Assembly (NCBI GenBank): GCA_001603615.1
Contig: LUZL01000167.1
Span: 1 to 6,305, forward strand
Direction of reading: 5' to 3'
From: Bacteroidales bacterium Bact_20
GTDB lineage: Bacteria > Bacteroidota > Bacteroidia > Bacteroidales > DTU049
Length of the DNA: 6,305 bases
Position numbers and translations under genes: made by a program. The notes under the pieces are model-generated. The model saw nothing but the letters and a program-made list of their open reading frames with translations, had not been told where the DNA came from and ran no database searches. Below, piece by piece: positions 1 through 5,491 of this stretch. Positions within the stretch are counted from its first letter, which is position 1; every line of letters starts with the position of its first letter.

Positions 1-1437
1 ATAGATTGGGGTAGCGACAATTATTTCATAAAAGTGGAGATGGATCCTGCGGGTGGCACATCTTATCAAGCTATGGGAACATCACAACTGTTATCAGTAC
101 CTTATGCTTTATATGCAAAATCTACTGGAAATATTACAGAGACAGATCCAATATTTACTAATTCTGTGGCTCATGGCATAACAGGAGCAGATACAGCAAG
201 TTGGAATGCTACATGGAGAATAATGGGTAATACAGGCACAACAGAAGGTACAAATTTCCTTGGTACTACAGATAGTAAATATTTATCAATAAGGACAAAT
301 AATACAGAAAAGGTTCGTATCACAACTAAAGGACAAATAGAAACACGTAATACAGGGCAATCAGTATTTATAGGAGAAGGTGCTGGAGCAAATGATAATT
401 TATATAATCAAAATGTTTTTATTGGCTATCAGGCAGGAAACTCTAACAACACAGGTTACTACAATACTGCAAATGGATATAAAGCACTTTATTCCAACAC
501 CACTGGTAACAGCAATACTGCAAATGGAAGTTATGCCCTTTCTTCAAACACCACTGGTTACAGCAATACTGCAAATGGAATTAGTGCACTTTATGCCAAC
601 ACCAGCGGTTATCATAATACTGCAAATGGAAGGGAAGCACTTTTTTCCAACACTACTGGTTACTTCAATACTGCAAATGGATCTCTAGCACTTTATTACA
701 ACAAAACTGGAAATAATAATGTAGCATTAGGCCGTTATGCTGGTTTCGGAGCATCTAACATAGATTTTAACAATTGTACCTTTATCGGAGCTGTTTCATA
801 CCCTAATGTAGCTCGTACTAATGTTACTATGCTTGGTTATGGCATTACCAGTGGTCAATGCACTGGCGATAATCAGGTGCTTTTAGGTAATACTTCTATA
901 ACTCAAATCAGAGCCCAGGTTTCATCAATCACTACTTATTCTGATGCTCGCATGAAATTTAATATAAAAGATGATGTGAAAGGTCTTGATTTCATTATGA
1001 AACTAAAACCAGTAACTTATAATGAAGATCCTACAATTTTGCACAAAATCTGGGGAACACCAGATAGTTTGCTAAAAAACATAGATCATAGTCAGATAAA
1101 GCAACAGCGTTTCATTGGTTTTTTAGCACAGGATGTAGACAAGGCAGCCAAAGAGTCGGGTTTTGCTTTCCCAGGTATAGATGTGCCAAGTAATGACAAA
1201 GAAGTCTATTCACTTCGCTACGTAGATTTCATCATGCCTATGGTAAAAGCTATACAAGAACAGCAAAGTATGATAGAAAACCAACAAAAATTAATAGACG
1301 AAATGAAAAGAGAAAATGAAAATCTAAAAAATATTAACATTAATCTACAACAAAAAATTGACAAACAGCAGTCTGAGATTGAGAAATTAAAAATAAATTT
1401 TCAAGATTTACAACAATTGATTTATAAAAATAAATGA
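1..1437 (+). CDS. Tail-fibre-like secreted protein with S74 chaperone domain, first paralogue (5' end outside window)
   Basis: The frame is open from base 1, so the ATG at 34 (inside KVEMDPAGG) is an internal Met and the gene starts upstream. Aligned with the next gene, base 1 matches its residue 100, so about 99 residues, including the signal peptide, are missing. The visible 478 residues contain the end of the N-terminal module, an ETDPIF...GITGADTASWN linker absent from the paralogue, a GTNFLGTTD/RTNNTEKVRI segment typical of Bacteroidota fibre proteins, 17-residue repeats (412-717), a NNCTFIGA...GQCTG stretch with two Cys, an S74-type domain beginning SDARMK (940-957), and a long C-terminal coiled coil. 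In phage S74 domains, Ser and the Lys five residues later form the self-cleavage pair, and both are present here. Likely role: a trimeric surface fibre or adhesin folded by its own C-terminal chaperone (inference). There is no T9SS sorting tail. Host ligand unknown. Confidence 0.85.
   Translation: MDWGSDNYFIKVEMDPAGGTSYQAMGTSQLLSVPYALYAKSTGNITETDPIFTNSVAHGITGADTASWNATWRIMGNTGTTEGTNFLGTTDSKYLSIRTNNTEKVRITTKGQIETRNTGQSVFIGEGAGANDNLYNQNVFIGYQAGNSNNTGYYNTANGYKALYSNTTGNSNTANGSYALSSNTTGYSNTANGISALYANTSGYHNTANGREALFSNTTGYFNTANGSLALYYNKTGNNNVALGRYAGFGASNIDFNNCTFIGAVSYPNVARTNVTMLGYGITSGQCTGDNQVLLGNTSITQIRAQVSSITTYSDARMKFNIKDDVKGLDFIMKLKPVTYNEDPTILHKIWGTPDSLLKNIDHSQIKQQRFIGFLAQDVDKAAKESGFAFPGIDVPSNDKEVYSLRYVDFIMPMVKAIQEQQSMIENQQKLIDEMKRENENLKNININLQQKIDKQQSEIEKLKINFQDLQQLIYKNK
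412..717 (+). repeat. 51-bp coding repeats (17-residue fibre units), first paralogue
   Basis: An in-frame array with a strict 51-bp period. There is one divergent lead unit (NVFIG..., from 412) and then five NTANGxxALxxNTTGxx units starting at 463, 514, 565, 616 and 667. The frame after the array opens with NVALG at 718. The first 15 bases of each of the five units (aatactgcaaatgga) are identical, which suggests recent expansion or homogenisation. The small hydrophobic/Gly/Asn rhythm recalls the left-handed beta-roll heads of YadA-type trimeric adhesins, which have about 14-residue units. The structural analogy is inference. Confidence 0.92.
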
Positions 1438-1464
1438 AATAACAACCCCAAAAAACAAAAATAT

Positions 1465-3195
1465 ATGAAAAAAGGAATTAACAATTTAAGTGTAGCAGTG
1501 ATTATAGCACTTATCATTATGCTAATTGGCTCATCAGTTTTTGCACAGAGCCCGGAAGCCTTCAAGTATCAGGCAATAGCAAGAGATGCTGGAGGTAATA
1601 TCTTATCAAATCATAATGTATCACTCAAGATAAGTATTTTAAAAACAAATGATACAGGTACGTCTGTTTATATAGAAACTCACACCGTCACAACTAACAG
1701 TTTCGGACTGATAAATCTGAATATTGGAACTGGCACAATAGTATCAGGGGATTTCAGTTCAATAGATTGGGCTAATGATAAGTATTATTTGAAGGTGGAG
1801 ATGGATCCTGCAGGTGGTACATCGTATCAAGCAATGGGAACATCACAACTTTTATCAGTGCCTTATGCATTAAATGCCAAGTCTTCTGAAACAACTAATG
1901 ATGGATGGAAAATGACTGGTAATACTGGTACAATTGAAGGTACAAATTTTATTGGAACCACTGACAATAAATATTTTTCAATCCGTACAAATAATACAGA
2001 AAAGGTTCGTATCACAACTAAAGGACAAATAGAAACTTATAATACTGGGCAATCAATATTTATAGGAGAAGGTGCTGGGGAAAATGATGTTTTATCCAAT
2101 AATAAAAATGTTTTTATTGGCTATAAGACAGGCTACGCCAACACCACTGGTAACAACAATACTGCAACTGGATATCAAGCACTTTATTCCAACACAAGCG
2201 GTTACTACAATACTGCAAATGGATATCAAACACTTTCTTTTAACACCACTGGTAGCAACAATACTGCAAATGGATTAAAATCACTTTATTCCAACACCAC
2301 TGGTAGCAACAATACTGCAAATGGAAGTTCTGCACTTTCTTTCAACACCACTGGTTACAGCAATACTGCAAATGGAAGTGGTGCACTTTATTCTAATACA
2401 AGTGGTTACTACAATAATGCAAATGGATATGCTGCACTGTATTATAACACTACTGGTTACTTCAATACTGCAAATGGATCTCAAGCACTTTTTTACAACA
2501 CAACAGGAAATAATAATGTAGCATTAGGTCGTAATGCTGGTCTTGGAGCATCTAACATAGATTTTAACAATTGTACCTTTATCGGAGCTAATTCATACCC
2601 TACCCAAGCTCGTACTAATGTTACTATGCTTGGCTATGGTATTTACGATGGACAATGCACTGGTGACAATCAGGTGCTTTTAGGTAATACAGCTGTAACT
2701 CAAATCAGAGCTCAGGTTTCATCAATTACTACCTATTCTGATGCTCGTATGAAATTTAATGTAAAAGATGATGTGAAAGGTCTGGATTTTATCATGAAAC
2801 TAAAACCTGTAACTTATAATGAAGATCCTACTATTTTGCACAAAATCTGGGGGACACCTGATAGTTTACTAAAAAACATAGATCATAGTCAGATAAAGCA
2901 ACAGCGTTTCATTGGTTTTTTAGCACAGGATGTAGAAAAGGCAGCCAAAGAGTCTGGTTTTGCTTTCCCAGGTATAGATGTTCCAAGTAATGATAAAGAA
3001 GTCTATTCACTTCGTTATGTAGATTTCATCATGCCTATGGTAAAAGCAATACAAGAACAACAAGGGATGATAGATGAGTTAAAAATAGAAAATGAAAATC
3101 TAAAAAATGCAAATTCAGAACAGCAAAAGGAGATTGAAAAACTAAAATCTGATTTACAAGATTTAAAGGAATTAATAATTAACAATCAAAAATAA
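1465..3195 (+). CDS. Tail-fibre-like secreted protein with S74 chaperone domain, second paralogue (complete)
   Basis: Complete 576-residue protein. Residues 1-27 are a signal peptide (MKK, hydrophobic core, SSVFA, cleavage before QSPEAF). Residues about 28-135 form the conserved Bacteroidota N-terminal module (FKYQAIARDAGGN... to SVPYALNAKS). A GTNFIGTTD/RTNNTEKVRI segment follows, then 17-residue repeats (about 215-350), NVALG at 351, two Cys (C370, C398), and an S74-type intramolecular chaperone from about 421 with the Ser425/Lys430 pair in SDARMK. The C-terminal ~50 residues form a coiled coil rich in E/K/Q with regular Leu/Ile. The start is set by the signal peptide and the A-rich leader. 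It lies 27 bp after the first paralogue and 6 bp before the next gene, so all three are probably co-transcribed. It probably trimerises and is displayed outside the cell. No T9SS tail is present, so its export route past the outer membrane is unclear. Confidence 0.88.
   Translation: MKKGINNLSVAVIIALIIMLIGSSVFAQSPEAFKYQAIARDAGGNILSNHNVSLKISILKTNDTGTSVYIETHTVTTNSFGLINLNIGTGTIVSGDFSSIDWANDKYYLKVEMDPAGGTSYQAMGTSQLLSVPYALNAKSSETTNDGWKMTGNTGTIEGTNFIGTTDNKYFSIRTNNTEKVRITTKGQIETYNTGQSIFIGEGAGENDVLSNNKNVFIGYKTGYANTTGNNNTATGYQALYSNTSGYYNTANGYQTLSFNTTGSNNTANGLKSLYSNTTGSNNTANGSSALSFNTTGYSNTANGSGALYSNTSGYYNNANGYAALYYNTTGYFNTANGSQALFYNTTGNNNVALGRNAGLGASNIDFNNCTFIGANSYPTQARTNVTMLGYGIYDGQCTGDNQVLLGNTAVTQIRAQVSSITTYSDARMKFNVKDDVKGLDFIMKLKPVTYNEDPTILHKIWGTPDSLLKNIDHSQIKQQRFIGFLAQDVEKAAKESGFAFPGIDVPSNDKEVYSLRYVDFIMPMVKAIQEQQGMIDELKIENENLKNANSEQQKEIEKLKSDLQDLKELIINNQK
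2107..2514 (+). repeat. 51-bp coding repeats (17-residue fibre units), second paralogue
   Basis: A divergent lead unit (NVFIGYKTG..., 2107) is followed by seven 51-bp units starting at 2158, 2209, 2260, 2311, 2362, 2413 and 2464. The frame re-enters unique sequence as NVALG at 2515. Consensus is NTANGxxALxxNTTGxx, with NTATG in the first unit and NNANG in the sixth. This array has two units more than that of the upstream paralogue. The last unit in both genes shares the context GYFNTANGS, so the length difference lies inside the array. Confidence 0.92.
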
Positions 3196-3201
3196 AAAAA
3201 T

Positions 3202-3687
3202 ATGAAAAAAATTGTTTTAATTATAATAATGACATTAGGCTTTATATTAGCCTATGGTCAATCGTTAGACCTTACAGTCATTGCCACTGCAGGTGAATAT
3301 TTTCAAGGTACAAATGCTACTCTCAGCTGGACACTTGGTGAGCCAATGATAGAAACATTCTCAAGCAGTAGCAATATTTTAACTCAAGGCTTTCAGCAGA
3401 GTAAATATATTATTAACAATATTTACGAAAATCCAGCAAATGATTTTATTATTAATATTTATCCAAATCCAGCAAATGACATCATAAATATAGATTTTAC
3501 TGCAAAAACTACATCTCTTTATGCTGAAGTATACGACTTGCTCGGTAAACAAGTTATTAGAAAGGAACTTGTGGAACTCCATGAATATTTAGATATGACA
3601 AATTTAGTTGCTAGTGAATATATATTAATAATATCTAATAAAGAAGGCAAAATACTTAAAACTAGCAAAATTTTAAAAGTTGATTGA
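3202..3687 (+). CDS. Small secreted protein with T9SS type A sorting domain
   Basis: 161 residues. Residues 1-19 are a signal peptide (MKKIVLIIIM..., cleavage near AYG/Q). Residues about 24-68 are a short module known from many Bacteroidota secreted proteins: ATAGEYF, SWTLGEP, ETFSSSSNILTQGFQQS. Residues about 85-161 are a type A sorting domain (Por_Secre_tail type), with NIYPNPAND, a central EVYDLLGKQV strand pair, and an end near GKILKTSKILKVD. In known systems this domain directs export through the T9SS pore, after which it is removed and the cargo is attached to surface lipopolysaccharide or released. Almost no cargo remains besides the short module. The start has an A-rich leader (aaataaaaaaat) 6 bp after the fibre gene stop, so it is translated from the same transcript. 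It could be a carrier, anchor or cap for the fibres (inference). Confidence 0.85.
   Translation: MKKIVLIIIMTLGFILAYGQSLDLTVIATAGEYFQGTNATLSWTLGEPMIETFSSSSNILTQGFQQSKYIINNIYENPANDFIINIYPNPANDIINIDFTAKTTSLYAEVYDLLGKQVIRKELVELHEYLDMTNLVASEYILIISNKEGKILKTSKILKVD
3418..3489 (+). repeat. 36-bp tandem duplication inside the T9SS protein gene
   Basis: Two adjacent 36-bp in-frame units (3418-3453 and 3454-3489) encode NIYENPANDFII and NIYPNPANDIIN. They share the core aatccagcaaatga. The second unit holds the canonical YPNP start of the sorting domain; the first is a degenerate copy with E in place of P. Confidence 0.8.
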
Positions 3688-3707
3688 GTTTAATTTAACT
3701 ACTTACT

Positions 3708-3730
3708 AAAAGTTTTTCGTTCACTTTTTT
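3708..3730 (+). terminator. Weak candidate terminator after the three-gene operon
   Basis: AAAAGT (3708-3713) can pair with ACTTTT (3723-3728) around a 9-base loop, and the T run continues to 3730. It lies 21 bp after the stop of the T9SS gene, which fits a transcript end. The stem is short and nearly all A-T, so this is tentative. Confidence 0.3.
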
Positions 3731-3805
3731 ATATTTATGATAAATAAATAGCTTTAAATACTATTTTAAACTTTTAAGATTTGCACTTACTCAAATGTCT
3801 GTTTC

Positions 3806-3859
3806 AAATATTTTAATTATTTATTAGTTCCTGTCTCAAAATATAAAGGTAATAATTAA
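3806..3859 (+). pseudogene. 3' remnant of a FkbM-type methyltransferase gene
   Basis: In frame it reads KYFNYLLVPVSKYKGNN followed by TAA, identical at the nucleotide level to the end of the methyltransferase gene at 5075-5128. Nothing upstream of 3806 resembles the rest of that gene, so only the tail remains. It is either the relic of a former tandem copy or a passenger in a duplicated segment. Confidence 0.88.
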
Positions 3860-3879
3860 AATATAATAAATATTTATAT

Positions 3880-4061
3880 TTGTTTCAATTAATTAATGAT
3901 ATAAAACAATCAATTTTTTACTTATTAAAACTTATAAATATTGAATTTTAAAAGTTTTTTGCTAATTATATAAATTTTAATAATTTTAATTGTAAAACAA
4001 ATTATAAATTAAAAAATAACTATTTAATTTAAATATAAATATCATTAATTTATTGAAACAA
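3880..4061. repeat. 23-bp inverted repeats bounding a 182-bp AT-rich segment, upstream copy
   Basis: The 23 bases at 3880-3902 (starting ttgtttcaattaatt) and those at 4039-4061 (ending attgaaacaa) are reverse complements at 22 of 23 positions. They enclose 136 bases with no coding signal. The arrangement resembles a short foldback or MITE-like element, or a long-range hairpin between convergent genes. I see no clear target-site duplication. The region is AT-rich, which raises the chance of accidental pairing, but 22/23 is beyond what I would expect by chance. Confidence 0.6.
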
Positions 4062-4078
4062 TTTATTAATTCTCTCTC

Positions 4079-4216
4079 TTATTCATACACCTTAAACCCA
4101 ATCTCTCTAAATTCTCTTATTAGCTCATCCCTTAGACTTTGTCTTATTTTAACTTCTATAGTTTGACCATCGTGATTTGAAGCTTTTATTTTATATTCAC
4201 AATTGAATTTCTTCTG
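4079..4216 (-). pseudogene. 3' remnant of a yigZ/IMPACT family gene
   Basis: Read on the minus strand, this encodes the last 45 residues of the YigZ-family protein (from QKKFNCEYKIK through GQTIEVKIRQSLRDEL to GFKVYE) followed by TAA at 4079-4081. It matches the intact gene at 5357-5491 with no indels and 40 of 45 residues identical. Upstream, similarity ends at 4216 and the frame meets a stop at 4238-4240. There is no start codon and no N-terminal IMPACT domain. Seven of the eight base differences fall in the five amino-acid-changing codons, as expected for a copy no longer under selection. Confidence 0.9.
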
Positions 4217-4261
4217 TAATTTTTTATATTTTTGCTTTTATTTTCTAAAAATTTATACTAA

Positions 4262-5128
4262 ATGAAACAACTTTTGAAAAAAAATATATACATTCATACC
4301 ATTTAAAAAGTATATATTCTTGTTTTTTAAAAATTTCCCCTTACCTTATTCAATAACAAAACATTTATATTTTCAAGGTAATTTCAAAGTTAAATTAAAC
4401 AATGAACATTCTTTTAAAATGCGACATTATGGTTATCAACTAGAAAATGAATTATTCTGGTATGGGAAAAAAGGATGGAAAAAACAAGTATAGACTTATG
4501 GATCAAATTATGCGAAAATAATAATATAATTTTGGATATTGGTGCGAATACTGGGTTATATTCCTTAATAGCCCAATCTATTAATAATAATGCTAGTATT
4601 TATGCTTTTGAGCCAATACAACGTGTATATAACAAATTAAATTATAATATCCGTTTAAATTCATATCACATTAAAGCATTTAATTTGGCAATTTCTAATA
4701 AAACTGAAATTGTTAGAATATTTGACACAAATAGTGAGCATGAATATGCAGCAACTTTATTAGATAATGGAACAAATTATTCAAATTCTTATTTTGTAAA
4801 AGCGATATCTTTAGATGATTTTATTGAACAAAATAATATAAGAAAAATTGATTTAATCAAAATAGATGTAGAAGCATATGAAGATAAAGTCTTGGATGGC
4901 TATAAAAAATATTTTGCATTACATAGTCCAATAATATTATTAGAAGTTTTATATGATGAAATTGGTGAAAACATTCAATCTTTTATTGAAGCTTCTTTAA
5001 TAAAATATGATTATTATTTTATTGATGAAGAAATAGGATTAGTAAAAGTTCAAAATATTAAAAGACTAAGCGATAAATATTTTAATTATTTATTAGTTCC
5101 TGTCTCAAAATATAAAGGTAATAATTAA
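4262..5128 (+). pseudogene. FkbM-family methyltransferase gene, full extent, broken by two single-base shifts
   Basis: The 5' part of the gene lies in two other frames. From ATG 4262 the frame reads MKQLLKK and then falls into an 8-A run (4277-4284). Dropping one A gives IYTFIPFKKY, and the frame then runs open through NFKVKLNNEHSFKMRHYGYQ and LENELFWYGKKGW to TGG at 4476. There a base is missing at the 6-A run (4479-4484). Adding it gives W-K/E-K-T-S-I-D and joins the long frame that ends at 5128. Repaired, the protein is 288 residues, a normal FkbM length, and the N-terminal region has the family's usual look (basic/hydrophobic start, RHYGYQ, LFWYG before the methyltransferase fold). The two shifts cancel in frame but leave about 65 residues unreadable between them. 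Causes could be real decay, phase variation at the A runs, or homopolymer sequencing error. Confidence 0.82.
4475..5128 (+). CDS. FkbM-family SAM-dependent methyltransferase, intact catalytic part
   Basis: This is the longest uninterrupted frame of the broken gene (217 codons), and it holds nearly the whole methyltransferase fold. SAM-binding motif I is ILDIGANTG (residues 19-27 here) and is followed by LYSLIA. The acidic loop after strand 2 is YAFEPIQRVYNKL, a FkbM hallmark, and the later conserved block is IDLIKIDVEAYEDKVLDGY. The C-terminal half carries the usual LEVLYDE and YYFIDEE segments. FkbM-family enzymes transfer a methyl group from S-adenosylmethionine, often to sugar hydroxyls of glycans or natural products; the acceptor here is unknown. 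The ATG at 4475 is probably not a genuine start: homologous sequence continues upstream in another frame and no leader precedes it. Its 3' end converges with the yigZ-family gene 225 bp away. Codon use is very A/T-rich compared with the fibre genes. Confidence 0.75.
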   Translation: MEKTSIDLWIKLCENNNIILDIGANTGLYSLIAQSINNNASIYAFEPIQRVYNKLNYNIRLNSYHIKAFNLAISNKTEIVRIFDTNSEHEYAATLLDNGTNYSNSYFVKAISLDDFIEQNNIRKIDLIKIDVEAYEDKVLDGYKKYFALHSPIILLEVLYDEIGENIQSFIEASLIKYDYYFIDEEIGLVKVQNIKRLSDKYFNYLLVPVSKYKGNN

Positions 5129-5491
5129 AATGTAATAAATATTTAAAATTGTTTCAATTAATTAATGATATAAAACAATCAATTTTTTACTTATTAGAAC
5201 TTATAAATATTGAATTTTAAAAGTTTTTTGCTAAATATATAAATTTTAATTATTTTAATTATAAAACAAATTATAAACTAAAATAATAACTATTTAATTT
5301 AAATATAAATATCATTAATTGATTGATACATTATATTAATTTAATTCTCTCTCCTATTCATACACCTTAAACCCAATCTCTCTAAATTCTCCTATTAGCT
5401 CATCCCTTAGACTTTGTCTTATTTTAACTTCTATAGTTTGACCATCGTTATTTGAGTCTTTTATTTCATATTCACAATTATATTTCTTTTG
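5075..5491 (+). repeat. Direct repeat, downstream copy (partner 3806-4216)
   Basis: This 417-bp segment spans the 3' end of the methyltransferase gene, the whole convergent intergenic gap (5129-5353), and the 3' end of the yigZ-family gene. It is the parental arrangement, since both gene ends are intact here. The copies are 1269-1275 bp apart, start to start and end to end. Apart from the inverted repeats, the gap shows no gene and no strong terminator. Confidence 0.93.
5149..5331. repeat. 23-bp inverted repeats bounding a 183-bp AT-rich segment, downstream copy
   Basis: This is the counterpart of the inverted-repeat segment at 3880-4061. The left arm (5149-5171) is identical to the other left arm. 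The right arm (5309-5331) pairs with it at 20 of 23 positions, fewer than the 22 of 23 in the other copy. It lies between the two convergent stop codons, where a foldback could also act on transcript ends of either strand (inference). Confidence 0.55.

Larger units (their letters stand above)
3806..4216 (+). repeat. Direct repeat, upstream copy (partner 5075-5491)
   Basis: This 411-bp segment matches 5075-5491 in the same orientation, with a net 6-base length difference confined to the noncoding middle. In order it contains the last 17 codons plus stop of the methyltransferase gene (54 bases identical to the partner), a noncoding stretch with inverted repeats, and the final 45 codons of the yigZ-family gene on the minus strand (8 differences in 135 bases). 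Similarity stops abruptly at both ends. The partner copy sits at the true junction of the two intact gene ends, so this copy is the displaced one. Confidence 0.93.
3688..4261. other. Gene-free AT-rich region between the surface operon and the methyltransferase gene
   Basis: No intact gene is visible on either strand. The stretch holds a possible terminator (3708-3730), about 75 bp of unassigned AT-rich DNA, then the upstream copy of a direct repeat (3806-4216) made of debris from two genes, and about 45 bp of unassigned leader before the methyltransferase start. I saw no convincing Bacteroidota promoter pair (TTTG and TAnnTTTG) directly before 4262. A TTTTG at 4230 lacks a matching -7 element. 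Confidence 0.75.

Noticed and set aside
34..36. ATG at 34 as start of the first fibre gene
   Set aside because: The frame is open to base 1 and the preceding residues (IDWGSDNYFIKVE) match the interior of the paralogue.
380..688. Open frame on the + strand out of phase with the first repeat array (also similar ones at 2072-2278 and 2321-2521)
   Set aside because: Its protein is a monotonous LVTAILQME repeat produced by reading the 51-bp units in the wrong frame. The in-phase frame has the signal peptide, conserved domains and stop.
1380..1437. T9SS sorting domain at the ends of the fibre proteins
   Set aside because: Both proteins end in a coiled coil (QDLQQLIYKNK and KELIINNQK) with no YPNP box or typical terminal strand.
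2281..2484. Minus-strand open frame across the second repeat array
   Set aside because: Antisense shadow of the repeats (repeating ICSIVVTS pattern), with no independent start signal or known domain.
412..2514. Regular ~51-bp repeats considered as a CRISPR or satellite array
   Set aside because: Units abut without spacers, keep one reading frame and encode a consistent 17-residue motif within secreted proteins.
3379..3582. Minus-strand open frame inside the T9SS protein gene
   Set aside because: Lies wholly antisense to a well-supported gene and has no recognisable domain.
4217..4261. Promoter for the methyltransferase gene
   Set aside because: TTTTG at 4230 is present, but no TAnnTTTG-like -7 element lies at the right distance, and in such AT-rich DNA the single match means little.
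4262..4306. 14-codon leader peptide (MKQLLKKNIYIHTI) before the methyltransferase
   Set aside because: The preceding and following frames join into a normal FkbM N-terminus if one A is removed from the A8 run, so this is better read as the true gene start followed by a frameshift.
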